Source of the DNA: Tropicimonas_B omnivorans
GTDB taxonomy: Bacteria > Pseudomonadota > Alphaproteobacteria > Rhodobacterales > Rhodobacteraceae
DNA length: 64,000 nt
Assembly: GCF_031846565.1 (NCBI RefSeq)
Contig: NZ_JAVRHL010000002.1
Coordinates: 868,001-932,000, forward strand
Direction: 5' to 3'
Below the pieces are notes generated by a model. That model was not told the DNA's origin. It saw nothing but the letters and a program-made list of their open reading frames with translations, and made no database searches. Made by a program: the position numbers and the translations under genes. Below, in pieces: positions 41,300 to 50,425 of this stretch. Within the stretch, counting starts at the first letter, position 1, and each line of letters opens with the position of its first letter.

Positions 41300-42271
41300 A
41301 TGAGCAACCCGGATCGCCCCAGATCGTCTGCCACCGGGGACCTCGTCCGCGGAGGGCTCAAGTTCTCCCAACTCCGGCTGATGTCAGCGCTCCGTGAGCA
41401 TGGCCGGATCGGAGCGGCGGCGAGCCATGTGGGCATGACTCAGCCAGCTGCTTCCCGGCTCCTGGCGCAGCTGGAGCCCCTTGTCGGAACGCCCCTCTAC
41501 ATACGGCACCCGAGGGGGATCGAACTGACCGAAGCGGGACGCATCCTCGCCGACCAGGCGACGGAGACGCTGAAGGGGCTCGACCGCGCTCATCAGAAGA
41601 TGGAGGGGCTGAAAGGCGGCATGCGTGGCCATGTGCGGGTCGGCTCGGTGACGGGGCCGTCGCTCGAGCAGCTGCTGCCGGTGCAGCGCGAGGTGCGGCT
41701 GGCCTACCCCGAGATCGAGGTGACGGTGCAGGTGGACACCTCGGACCGTCTCGCCGAGGCGCTCCTTGCCGACAATCTCGATTTCTACATTGGACGGGTT
41801 CCGGATGCCGCCGATGCCCGCCCCTTCGCCATCGACATGATCGGACCGGAGCCGATCAGCCTTCTGGTGCGCCTCGCCCATCCCCTGACGCGCAAGTCGG
41901 ATGCGACGCTGAGGGACTGCCTCGACTACGACTGGGTGATGCAGCCGCCCGGCGGCCTGCTGCGCCGGACGGCGGAGAACTATCTTCTGTCGAAGGGACT
42001 TAGCGTGCCGTCACGCGTTGTGAGCACGACCTCGATCCTGTTCACGCTCGCCCTCGTCAACGAGACGAACGCCATCGCGCCGATCGCGAGCGCCGTCTGC
42101 CGCTTCTTCATCGAACGGGCGGCGCTTGGCAGCCGGCTCGCGATTCTGCCCGTCGCGGAGGACATCGCGGTCGAGGATTTCGGCATCGTCTCCCGGGCCG
42201 GGGCAGCACTGACCCCCGCGGCCGACCGCTTCATGACGCTCCTGCGCGCCCGCTCGAGACCTCAGGACTAG
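41300..42271 (+). CDS. gbpR: LysR-family regulator, GbpR-like
   Basis: 323-aa LysR-type regulator. The HTH (about residues 22-80) contains LRLMSALREHGRIGAAASHVGMTQPAASRLLAQLEPLVG, and the effector domain begins GGMRGHVRVGSVTG. It diverges from chvE, the same arrangement as Agrobacterium gbpR-chvE, where GbpR activates chvE in response to galactose or arabinose. The N-terminal SNPDRPRSSATGDLVRGGLK extension before the HTH also fits GbpR. Alternative assignment: another LysR regulator of sugar catabolism. Confidence 0.88.
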   Translation: MSNPDRPRSSATGDLVRGGLKFSQLRLMSALREHGRIGAAASHVGMTQPAASRLLAQLEPLVGTPLYIRHPRGIELTEAGRILADQATETLKGLDRAHQKMEGLKGGMRGHVRVGSVTGPSLEQLLPVQREVRLAYPEIEVTVQVDTSDRLAEALLADNLDFYIGRVPDAADARPFAIDMIGPEPISLLVRLAHPLTRKSDATLRDCLDYDWVMQPPGGLLRRTAENYLLSKGLSVPSRVVSTTSILFTLALVNETNAIAPIASAVCRFFIERAALGSRLAILPVAEDIAVEDFGIVSRAGAALTPAADRFMTLLRARSRPQD

Positions 42272-42332
42272 CCGGCAATCCGCAGGTCAGAAGCAGGGGC
42301 AGGGCGGACAGGCGCCGCCCGGCCGCCGGTCT

Positions 42333-44345
42333 TCAGCTCATCACGCGGGGCACCCGGACGTCCCAATCGAGATCGCGCACCAGCTCCCCACCGCTCCACG
42401 CGCGCAGCCGCGCCTCGATCCGGAAATGCGTCGCGTCGCCGGTCAGGCGCGTATCCGTCTCCGTTCGCACCTTCCAGTCCTCGCGGCTCATCTCGTGGAT
42501 CCACGTCACCTCTCCCTCGGCGGAGAGGGGATCGCCGGGCAGGATCGTGTAGATCTCGCGCCCCTCGGCGGAGTGGCGGAACTCCTGTGCCGAGATCACC
42601 GCGTCCCCCTCGTGGTCCCGCACCTCGATTGTCAGGCGGCCGGTATCGCGGTCCTCCGTGACGGTCCATTCGGCCTTCGGGGCCGCCTCGAACGACATGT
42701 CGAGCGGCGCGCCCGCGCGGGGCGGGTCAAAATCGGGCGCCGTGTCCACATTCGCCTCCCGCAGGGGGAGGGTGAGGGACGATTCCGCCGGCAGGACCGT
42801 GAGACGGACCGCCTCGGGGACGGGCCAGGCGATCGGGAAGTAGCTCGTCGAAAGGCCGAGGCGGATGCGATGCCCGGCTCGGAATATCTGGGCGACATGC
42901 TTGAATGGAACCGAGACCTTGTAGTCCTTGCCCGGCTCCAGCGTCTCCGGCGCCTCATGGCTGTCGCGGTGATTGAGGTTCAGAAGACCGTAGCTCACCC
43001 GCGTCGCCGCGCCGTCCGGGGCCACGTCCATCAGTCGCACGGCGACCTGGGCCACCGGACGATCCACCCGGAAGGTGAGGGTCAGGGCGGCGGCGCCGGC
43101 GATGGCGAGATCGGCCTCGAGCGGGGCCGTCTCGAAGGTCAGGCTCCCGGCGTCGTCGCGGCGCTGGTCTCCGGGCTGGTCTCCGGGATGGGCGTAGGAA
43201 CACCACTTTCCCGCCTGCATCCCGGTCCAGAGCGGAGACGTGATCGTCAGCGGCGCATCCGGCGCGCCCTCCGTTCCGAGCGATCCGTCAGAGCCGAGGG
43301 GATAGGGGACTGGCGTCACATTGGGGGAGGGCCAGGCGGGCTCGGTGATCCAGTGACCCTCGCGCACGTCGTAATGGGAGCGCGGCTCCGCGTGGTCCTG
43401 CAGGAACAGGCGCAGCGGCGGCTCGTCCATGATGCCGGTGTCCTCGCCCTTCAGCCACTGGTCCCACCAGCGCGTCTCCTCGGTCAGCCAGTCGATGGCG
43501 GGGCCAGGGGCGCCGAGATAGGGATACTTGTGGGACCACGGGCCGACGATGCCCTTGGCGGGAGAGCGCAGGTTCTGGACGAGGCGGAAGACCGAGTTGC
43601 AGTAGCCGTCCGCCCAGCCGCTGACCGCGTAGACCGGCACCTCGACATCGTCCCAGTTCTCGCAGATGGACCCGTGCTTCCAGAAGGCGTCCCGCGTGGG
43701 GTGGCGCATCCATTCCTCGAGCCAGAGGCCGGAGTGATCGAGCCGGGCCTCCCACATCTCTCGCCATCGCGCGCCGACATGGGCGGGATCGGGCGGAAGC
43801 GTATTGATGCCGAACATGACCGACGCCCAGGAGAGCTGGTCGCCGAGAAGCGCACCGCCCATGTAGTGGATGTCGTCGGCGTAGCGGTCGTCGGTGGAGC
43901 AGATCGTCACGACGGCCTTCAGCGCGGGGGGGCGCAGAGCCGCGATCTGCAGGCCGTTGAAGCCGCCCCAGGATATCCCGACGATGCCGACGCCGCCGTC
44001 GCACCATTCCTGCGCCGCGATCCAGTCGATGGCGTCGCAGCCGTCCTGCAGCTCGATGTCGGTGTACTCGTCGGTCATCACGCCGTCCGACTCGCCGGTT
44101 CCGCGGATGTCGAGTCGGACATAGGCGTAGCCATGCCCCGCGAGCCAAGGCGCGCGGGCGGCGTCCCGCTCCAGCGTCTTGTCGTTCTTGCGATAGGGAA
44201 TGTACTCGAGGATCGCGGGGACCGGCCGGGCGGCGGCGTCCTGCGGCATCCAGATCCGCGCGGCGAGGCGGGTGCCGTCCGGCATCGGGATCTCGACGTG
44301 CTCGAGTTCGCGCACGTCGCGCGGCATGTCCGTGTCGATCTTCAT
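42333..44345 (-). CDS. CocE/NonD-family hydrolase (S15 peptidase-like)
   Basis: 670-aa alpha/beta hydrolase with the X-Pro dipeptidyl-peptidase (S15) N-terminal domain and its C-terminal jelly-roll. The nucleophile is Ser125 in GISWGGFNG, the acid is the Asp in SGWADGYCN and the histidine is in VGPWSHKYP. RGTGESDG is the usual oxyanion region. No signal peptide is visible, so it should be cytosolic. It is the last gene of the minus-strand cyanophycin run, 98 nt after the ATP-grasp gene. The substrate is unknown: an amide, ester or peptide. Placement suggests action on an arginine/aspartate-derived product, which is inference. Confidence 0.85.
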   Translation of the reverse strand: MKIDTDMPRDVRELEHVEIPMPDGTRLAARIWMPQDAAARPVPAILEYIPYRKNDKTLERDAARAPWLAGHGYAYVRLDIRGTGESDGVMTDEYTDIELQDGCDAIDWIAAQEWCDGGVGIVGISWGGFNGLQIAALRPPALKAVVTICSTDDRYADDIHYMGGALLGDQLSWASVMFGINTLPPDPAHVGARWREMWEARLDHSGLWLEEWMRHPTRDAFWKHGSICENWDDVEVPVYAVSGWADGYCNSVFRLVQNLRSPAKGIVGPWSHKYPYLGAPGPAIDWLTEETRWWDQWLKGEDTGIMDEPPLRLFLQDHAEPRSHYDVREGHWITEPAWPSPNVTPVPYPLGSDGSLGTEGAPDAPLTITSPLWTGMQAGKWCSYAHPGDQPGDQRRDDAGSLTFETAPLEADLAIAGAAALTLTFRVDRPVAQVAVRLMDVAPDGAATRVSYGLLNLNHRDSHEAPETLEPGKDYKVSVPFKHVAQIFRAGHRIRLGLSTSYFPIAWPVPEAVRLTVLPAESSLTLPLREANVDTAPDFDPPRAGAPLDMSFEAAPKAEWTVTEDRDTGRLTIEVRDHEGDAVISAQEFRHSAEGREIYTILPGDPLSAEGEVTWIHEMSREDWKVRTETDTRLTGDATHFRIEARLRAWSGGELVRDLDWDVRVPRVMS

Positions 44346-44443
44346 GGGGCAGCGATCCGGTAAAAGAGGGGCGGGGGCATGGGTCTTATCCGCGCCCCCG
44401 GCTCCGAAGTCCATCCACCGCGCTGCCCCCGCGGATCGTGCGT

Positions 44444-45742
44444 CTACTCGACGATGTCGGCGAACTCGTAGTTGAGCTTCTTCATCACCTGCTCGTAGTT
44501 CCACAGCAGCTTGGACTGCTTTCCGGCCCCCATCCAGACGGAGGCGACGGCGTAGCTGTAGGCATCCTGTTCGGGCAGTTCCGAAAGCATCATGTTCTTC
44601 GACACGTAGGACACGATGCGAGCGCCCTCAACGGTCTCGGCCGCGACCTGGACCTCTGCCGCCGAGGGGATGCGTGCGACGCGGGCATCGCGGAAGAAGA
44701 CCCTGTAGAAGAACTCCGCCGCGACGCTCTCGGGGCCTTCGCCCCTCGGCATGTCCGGCGCCCGGCCGAGGCCGAGATCGATGGTCACCTGCTGGTGCGA
44801 CACGCCATCGACCATTTCGAAAAGGTCGCAGTGCGATTGCGCGATGCGGGTGTTGATCTCCAGGAGCCAGATCCGATCCTGAACCTCGTCCCAGTAATAC
44901 TCGATGTTGAAGCCCGCATTGTCGTAGCCGATATGGCCCATGATCGTGCGGGTGATCTCCCACATCTTCTGCTGGACACGGGCGGGCAGGGTCGAGGGAT
45001 AGAGGTAGTAGAAGAAGCTGAGCACCTGCGGGTAGCGGATCGAATCCACCGTCCCGTAGGGCACCACGTTGCCGTCATGCACATAGCCCTCGACGGTACA
45101 TTGACGTCCGCCGATGACCTGCTCGGCCATGCAGTAATGGCCCTCGACGGCACGGATGTCCTCCGGCAGGTCGGCTTGCGCGAGGACGTGGTCGAAGGGC
45201 TCGCCGATGGTGCGGATCTCGGCTCGGAGCTTCTCGATCGCGAAGTCGAAATCTTCGGGGCTGTCGATCCGAAAGCCGAGGCGCGAGCCGGAGGACTTGA
45301 TCGGCTTCACGAAGAACGGGAAGCGCAGGTCCGCTTCGCCGATCTTGGACAGCGCATCGTCGTCGAACGGATCGAACGCGGTGAACTTCGGGATGTGGTC
45401 CGGGATCGCCTCGCGCATCACGCTTCTGGACCAGAACTTGTGCTCGCATTTAAGCAGCGCCTCGAGCGAGGTCTGCTTCGTGCCGTATTCCCGGCAAAGG
45501 ATCGGCAGCATGGTCGAGACGGGAAAGTCGATATAGCCGACGATGGCGTCTATCGATCCACCGAAGGCGTCGAGCGTCCCGCGCGCCTCGTCGAGCATCG
45601 CGGGGATATCGAAGTCCTGCGTGTCGGAGACCTGCGCCGGTGTCAGCAGCTGGTGGAATTCGACGTCCTCCACGCCGCGCAGGCGCTTCAGTCGCTCGGC
45701 GTTGTGATCGTTCAAGCCGATGACGAACACGTTTTTCGTCAT
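44444..45742 (-). CDS. ATP-grasp ligase-like protein of the cyanophycin locus
   Basis: 432-aa ATP-grasp protein, function unknown. The N-terminal pre-ATP-grasp domain starts NVFVIGLNDHNAERL. The ATP-binding lysines and flexible loop are FFVKPIKSSGSRLGF (144-157, Lys146/Lys149), followed by a second nucleotide strand MAEQVIGGRQCTVEGYV. The Mg-binding triad is in LLEINTRIAQSH (Glu295, Asn297, Arg299). All catalytic elements look intact. It lacks the Mur-ligase half of CphA. It begins 73 nt after cphA with a hairpin between. Likely an ATP-dependent carboxylate-amine ligase acting on amino acids or dipeptides; a role in making or modifying cyanophycin or its primer is inference. Confidence 0.8.
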   Translation of the reverse strand: MTKNVFVIGLNDHNAERLKRLRGVEDVEFHQLLTPAQVSDTQDFDIPAMLDEARGTLDAFGGSIDAIVGYIDFPVSTMLPILCREYGTKQTSLEALLKCEHKFWSRSVMREAIPDHIPKFTAFDPFDDDALSKIGEADLRFPFFVKPIKSSGSRLGFRIDSPEDFDFAIEKLRAEIRTIGEPFDHVLAQADLPEDIRAVEGHYCMAEQVIGGRQCTVEGYVHDGNVVPYGTVDSIRYPQVLSFFYYLYPSTLPARVQQKMWEITRTIMGHIGYDNAGFNIEYYWDEVQDRIWLLEINTRIAQSHCDLFEMVDGVSHQQVTIDLGLGRAPDMPRGEGPESVAAEFFYRVFFRDARVARIPSAAEVQVAAETVEGARIVSYVSKNMMLSELPEQDAYSYAVASVWMGAGKQSKLLWNYEQVMKKLNYEFADIVE

Positions 45743-45757
45743 GTTACCCCCTCTGGT

Positions 45758-45783
45758 ACGGGTCCCGCGAGATGCGGGCCCGT
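45758..45783. other. intercistronic hairpin between cphA and the ATP-grasp gene
   Basis: ACGGGTCCCGC (45758-45768) pairs with GCGGGCCCGT (45774-45783) with one bulged T and a 5-nt loop. TTTCTT follows only on the plus strand, so for the minus-strand operon it is not a standard terminator. It could reduce expression of the two downstream genes. Confidence 0.5.
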
Positions 45784-45814
45784 TTCTTGTGTCTTGATGG
45801 TGCCGCGTCGCCGC

Positions 45815-48463
45815 TCAGGTTCGCGCCAGATCGGCCTGTTCGCCGTAACTGCGCCCCTTGAGCCGCGCGGTGGTCCCTTCGATGTCATCGACGAGCAGAA
45901 GGAGGAAGTCGCCCTCTTCGGCGAGCTCGATGGCCCGCTCGACGGCGTCAGCCTCGCTCATGATAACCTCGACGCGACCGGCCGATCCCGCCTCGCGCGC
46001 CCCGTCCGAGATCAGCGCGGCGACCTCGCCCTCGGCCCGCCCCCGCGAATCGCTTTCGTAGACGAAGACCACGTCGCACATGGCGGCAAGCTGCGCGCCG
46101 AGGCCCTTGAGGTCCTCGTCCCTGCGGTTGCCGGGCGCGGTGGAGACGGCAATCTTCCGCTGCGTTCCGAGACCGTTGACCAGCGGCTCCAGCGCCTGGA
46201 GCGCGGGAACGTTGTGGCCGTAGTCGATCAGGCACTTCACCCCGTCCGCCTCGAAGTAGTTCGTGCGGCCCGGCATCTGCGCAGGGGTGGGGTGGAACGT
46301 CATGAGGCCGGCGCGGATATCGTCGATCTCGAGGCCATGGGCGAGGGCGACGGCCGACGCCGCCATCGCGTTCTGGATGTTGAAGGGCGCATGCCCCTCG
46401 AAGGTGATCGGCACGTCGTTGATCTCGGCGATCTCCACGGTGACCTTGCCGCGCAGCAGGACGATCCAGCCGTTGCGCACGGTGAGCACCATGCCAAGCT
46501 CGCTCAGGTGCTGGCTGAGGTCCGGATTGTCGGGGTCCATCGTGAAGTAGATGATCTCCCCGCGGGACCAGTAGGTGCCATGCTCCATGACGAGCGGGTC
46601 GTCCGCGTTGAGGACGCAGAAGCCGCCCTCCGACTTGCGCTTGACCGCATCGACCACGACCGTCTTGCAGCGTGCGAGTTCCTCCAAAGTGTGGATGTCC
46701 CGCTCGCCGAGATGGTCCGACGCGATGTTCAGAAGGACGCCGACATTCGCCTCGTCGAAGCCGAGGCCCCGGCGCATGATGCCGCCACGGGCGACCTCGA
46801 GGACCGCGTGCTCGACGGTCGGCTCGCGCAGGACGGCCTGCGCCGCCGCGGGGCCGGAATAATCACCGCGGAGGATGACATGGTTGTCGATCTCCACCGT
46901 GCCCGTGCACCCCATGCCGACGGACTTGCCGGCCTGACGCAGAAGGTGAGTGGTCAGGCGCGTCGTCGTGGTCTTGCCGTTCGTGCCCGTGATCGCGGTG
47001 ATCGGAATGCGGCCGTCATCCGTCGGGTCGGGGAAGAGCATCTGCACGACCGCCTCGCCCACCTCGCGCGGTTTGCCATGGGTGGGGGACATGTGCATCC
47101 GGAACCCCGGGCCGGCATTGACCTCGACGATCCCGGCGGACTGCTCCTCGAGCGGACGGGACACGGTCTCGCACAGAAGATCGATGCCGATCACGTCGAG
47201 CCCGATCATCCGGGCAATCCTCTCCATGGTGAAGCGCACCTCGGGGTGGACCTCGTCGGTGAGATCGGCCGCGGTGCCGCCGGTGGAGATGTTCGCGGTG
47301 GATTTCAGGAACGCCACCTCGGTCTCGGGAAGCACCGTGTCGAGCGCGTAGCCTGCCTGCTCCAGCATCCGTTCGGTCTGCTCGTCCACGACGATCTGCG
47401 TCAGGAGGTTCTCGTGCCCCACGCCCCGGCGGGGATCGGTGTTCTCCGCGTCGATCAGCTCCCGGATCGTGCGGCTGCCGTCGCCCGTGACATGGGCGGG
47501 GCGGCGACGGGCGGCGGCGACGAGCTTGCCGCCGATCACCAGCATCCGATGATCCTCACCCTTGATGTAACTCTCGACGATGACGCCGGCATAGTCATCC
47601 CGAGCGCGGGCGACGGCGGCCTCGTAACCGGACTTCAGATCCTCCGTCGACGCGATGTCCGTGGTGACGCCGCGGCCGTGATTGCCCGACAGCGGCTTTG
47701 TGACGACCGGCCAGCCGATCCACTCCGCCGCCGTCTGCGCCTCTTCCCAGGAATAACACGTCTCCCCGCGGGGCACCGGGATGCCGGCATCGCCGAGGAT
47801 CTGCTTGGTCCATTCCTTGTCGTCGGCGATGGAGTGGCCGATGATCCCGGACGCATCCGTGACCGTCGCCTGAAAGCGCCGCTGCCGTATGCCGTATCCC
47901 AGCTGCGTGTAGCTCGTGCCTTCGGTGAGATTGTAGGCGGGGATGTTCCGCGCCTTGGCGGCCGCGACGATGGAGCCGGTGGACGGGCCGAGCGCGTGGG
48001 CGTCCCGCACCTCCTTCAGCTTGTCGATATGCGGCTGAAGGTCGACTTCCTCGCCGTCGTAGAGCTTGCGGACGATCTCCACCGCCGCCTCGCCGGCGGC
48101 AAGGCCGGTGGCCTCGTCCCGGTAGCGATAGATGACGTGGTAGATGCCCTTGTCGTAGCTGTCGACGGACTTGCCGTAGCCCACCGAGAAACCGACGAGG
48201 TTCTGCAGTTCGATCGCGACATGTTCGACCATGTGGCCGGCCCAGGTGCCGTTCCGGACCCGCTGCAGGAAACCGCCCGGCTCGCCGATCGAGCAGCGAT
48301 GATCGTAGATGCTGGGGATGAGGGCCTCGAGCCGGTCCGCTATCCCTTCGACCTTGTCGCTCGGGCGCTCCTCGAGATCTTGAATGTCGAGCCGCAGGTA
48401 GATCGCTTGGTAGCGGCTGTAGTAGTTCGGCCCGCGGAGTGCGCGGTGCTCAAGAATATGCAA
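45815..48463 (-). CDS. cphA: cyanophycin synthetase CphA
   Basis: 882-aa cytosolic enzyme that makes multi-L-arginyl-poly-L-aspartate without ribosomes. All three CphA domains are present. The N-terminal domain is at 1-160, the ATP-grasp domain (Asp ligation) has KPLSGNHGRG (256-265) and VEVNAGPGFRMH (447-458), and the Mur-ligase-like domain (Arg ligation) has P-loop GTNGKTTTT (493-501). The dual active sites mark it as CphA1-type, not the CphA2 dipeptide ligase. The N-terminal MHILEHRALRGPNYYS and GHMVEHVAIELQ are typical. It overlaps cphB by 14 nt. The product stores nitrogen and carbon. Confidence 0.96.
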   Translation of the reverse strand: MHILEHRALRGPNYYSRYQAIYLRLDIQDLEERPSDKVEGIADRLEALIPSIYDHRCSIGEPGGFLQRVRNGTWAGHMVEHVAIELQNLVGFSVGYGKSVDSYDKGIYHVIYRYRDEATGLAAGEAAVEIVRKLYDGEEVDLQPHIDKLKEVRDAHALGPSTGSIVAAAKARNIPAYNLTEGTSYTQLGYGIRQRRFQATVTDASGIIGHSIADDKEWTKQILGDAGIPVPRGETCYSWEEAQTAAEWIGWPVVTKPLSGNHGRGVTTDIASTEDLKSGYEAAVARARDDYAGVIVESYIKGEDHRMLVIGGKLVAAARRRPAHVTGDGSRTIRELIDAENTDPRRGVGHENLLTQIVVDEQTERMLEQAGYALDTVLPETEVAFLKSTANISTGGTAADLTDEVHPEVRFTMERIARMIGLDVIGIDLLCETVSRPLEEQSAGIVEVNAGPGFRMHMSPTHGKPREVGEAVVQMLFPDPTDDGRIPITAITGTNGKTTTTRLTTHLLRQAGKSVGMGCTGTVEIDNHVILRGDYSGPAAAQAVLREPTVEHAVLEVARGGIMRRGLGFDEANVGVLLNIASDHLGERDIHTLEELARCKTVVVDAVKRKSEGGFCVLNADDPLVMEHGTYWSRGEIIYFTMDPDNPDLSQHLSELGMVLTVRNGWIVLLRGKVTVEIAEINDVPITFEGHAPFNIQNAMAASAVALAHGLEIDDIRAGLMTFHPTPAQMPGRTNYFEADGVKCLIDYGHNVPALQALEPLVNGLGTQRKIAVSTAPGNRRDEDLKGLGAQLAAMCDVVFVYESDSRGRAEGEVAALISDGAREAGSAGRVEVIMSEADAVERAIELAEEGDFLLLLVDDIEGTTARLKGRSYGEQADLART

Positions 48464-49310
48464 TACTGTGCTCCAGGGCCAATGCCTCTAGCTCGTCCGG
48501 TCCGAGAACCCGTCTGGTCCCCATGTCAAATCCGTAGCCGTTCACGAGCGCGTGCATCTTAACGTTGGAGACCGCCACCGGTTCCCCGTCGTGAAGCTCG
48601 AACACGTTGGAGCCGCCGATGTCGGAGCTGTCCACGAGGATGACATGACCGGGCCCGAGCGCCCGCATGATGTTCCCGTCGAAATGCACACCGGCATTCT
48701 CGCCGAGGCCGACACCCAGGTATTCGGGGTTCGTCGTTCCGACCTCCATCAGCCGGGAGAACCGGCCGCGTTCCAGGAAGTGCGTGTCGATGATGACGTC
48801 TTCGACGAACCCGAAGCCTGCGGTCATCTTCACCGCGCCCTTGCGGAGCGAATCGTCCGGCGAGCCGCCGTAGACCATCGTGCGGGACTGGCAGGCCGCA
48901 CCAGCGCTCGTCCCGGCAATGACGGCGCCGCTCGCCCGGCGCTCGCGGATCGCGTCCAGCGCGGCGGAGGCACCGAGAACGTTCGTCAGCCGCATCTGGT
49001 CGCCGCCAGAGAGGAAGACGATATCGGACCGCCGGATCATCGCGACGAATTCATCCGCCTCGGCATCCTTGCGGTCCCGTATGCGCACGTCGAGAACCTC
49101 GTCCGCGCCGAATAGCCTGAACGCGTCCTCGTAGGCGGCGTAGACGTCTTCCGGAATGCTGCTGGCGGTGGTGATGACCCCGACGATGGGCGCCTCCTTG
49201 CCGGAGAGGGACACGACGTGGCGCAGGATCTGGGCTTCGGACGCCTTGTCCTCGGCGCCCCCGATGGCCACGAGAGGCCCCTGCATCTTCACCTTGGCAT
49301 TCATGTTCAT
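48450..49310 (-). CDS. cphB: cyanophycinase CphB
   Basis: 286-aa serine-type exopeptidase of family S51 that releases beta-Asp-Arg dipeptides from cyanophycin. The nucleophile is Ser135 in AGTSAGAAC. VAIGGAEDK, FLSGGDQMRL and DTHFLERGRFSRL are conserved in intracellular CphB. There is no signal peptide. The start at 49310 (MNMNAKVKMQGPLVAIGG) was preferred over an upstream ATG that adds 13 atypical residues. It is the first gene of the minus-strand cyanophycin run and overlaps cphA, so synthesis and mobilisation enzymes are co-expressed. Confidence 0.95.
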   Translation of the reverse strand: MNMNAKVKMQGPLVAIGGAEDKASEAQILRHVVSLSGKEAPIVGVITTASSIPEDVYAAYEDAFRLFGADEVLDVRIRDRKDAEADEFVAMIRRSDIVFLSGGDQMRLTNVLGASAALDAIRERRASGAVIAGTSAGAACQSRTMVYGGSPDDSLRKGAVKMTAGFGFVEDVIIDTHFLERGRFSRLMEVGTTNPEYLGVGLGENAGVHFDGNIMRALGPGHVILVDSSDIGGSNVFELHDGEPVAVSNVKMHALVNGYGFDMGTRRVLGPDELEALALEHSIAYS

Positions 49311-49492
49311 CACCCGGGGCCCCCGTGACGCGCGTCTTGCGACGTTCAACTCTCTGGAACGTCTATCAGTATGGGATTAAACAAAGGCTGAAAACTGCAA
49401 CATCCCGGCAGCGCGATGCGCGGATGTCACATCTCGGTGCGGCATCGGCAGTCATCTCGCCTTTTTTCCGGGCGGTGGAAGGACATGAGACG

Positions 49493-50422
49493 ATGGCGGG
49501 CGACACTGAATACACCCTGGTCATTCATGGCGGTGCCGGCGTTCTTCCGCGCGAGCGGATGACGCCGGAGCGCGAGGCCGAGACCGGCGCGGCGCTCGAC
49601 CGTGTCCTCGCCGCGGGCGAGGAGGTCCTGAAAGACGGCGGCTCCGCGCTCGACGGCGTGACGGCGGCAGTGACCGCGCTGGAGGACGAACCGCTCTTCA
49701 ACGCCGGGCGGGGGGCGGTCTTCACCAGCGGCGGCAAGCACGAGATGGACGCCGCGATGATGGATGGCACGGACCGGTCCGCCGGCGCCGTCGCCGGGAT
49801 CTGCGGGCCGCGAAACCCCATCGCTCTGGCCCGGCTGATCAAGGACCGCACGCCGCATGTCCTGATGATCGGCGAGGGGGCACTCGCGATCGCCCGCGAT
49901 GCCGGCCTCCCCTTCGAGGGGGACGCCTACTTCTTCACCGAGGAGCGCTGGGACAGCCTGCAGGAGACGCTGCGGATGGAGGCCGAGGGCACGCTCGACG
50001 ACGATCCCGCCCGGCGCCACGGCACCGTGGGCGCCGTCGCGCGAGACAGCTTCGGCAATCTCGCCGCGGCGACCTCCACCGGCGGAATGACGGCCAAGCG
50101 GCCCGGCCGCGTCGGTGACACTCCGATCGTCGGGGCGGGAACCTTCGCCTGCAACCGCACGTGTGCGATTTCCGCCACCGGGGACGGCGAGGCCTTCCTG
50201 CGCCTTTCGGTCGCCCATGAGATCGACGCGCGGATGCGGCTGACGGGGGAGTCTCTGGAGGCCGCCGCCGGCGCCGTCATCGGCACGGACCTGACGGCAA
50301 TCGGCGGAAGCGGCGGGCTCATCGCCGTGGGCCGGGACGGGGAGATCGCAGTGCCGTTCAACTGCGAGGGCATGTATCGCGGCTGGAGCCGTTCCGGCAC
50401 GAGAGAGACCGCGATCTACTGA
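49493..50422 (+). CDS. iaaA: isoaspartyl peptidase/L-asparaginase (Ntn hydrolase)
   Basis: 309-aa plant-type asparaginase precursor, which self-cleaves to expose a catalytic threonine. The cleavage and active-site threonine is Thr178 in RHGTVGAVARD, followed by NLAAATSTGGMTAKRPGRVGD, and VIHGGAG is at the N-terminus. Length and site match E. coli IaaA. It is divergent from cphB and would split the beta-Asp-Arg dipeptide left by cyanophycinase into Asp and Arg, completing cyanophycin use. The start at 49493 has GGAAGG 9 nt upstream. Confidence 0.92.
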   Translation: MAGDTEYTLVIHGGAGVLPRERMTPEREAETGAALDRVLAAGEEVLKDGGSALDGVTAAVTALEDEPLFNAGRGAVFTSGGKHEMDAAMMDGTDRSAGAVAGICGPRNPIALARLIKDRTPHVLMIGEGALAIARDAGLPFEGDAYFFTEERWDSLQETLRMEAEGTLDDDPARRHGTVGAVARDSFGNLAAATSTGGMTAKRPGRVGDTPIVGAGTFACNRTCAISATGDGEAFLRLSVAHEIDARMRLTGESLEAAAGAVIGTDLTAIGGSGGLIAVGRDGEIAVPFNCEGMYRGWSRSGTRETAIY

Positions 50423-50425
50423 GGC

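Noticed and set aside
44438..48562. Very long open plus-strand frame (over 1,300 codons) opposite cphA and the ATP-grasp gene
   Set aside because: It is the antisense of two well-supported genes; long antisense frames are common in high-GC DNA, and the translation has no recognisable domain.
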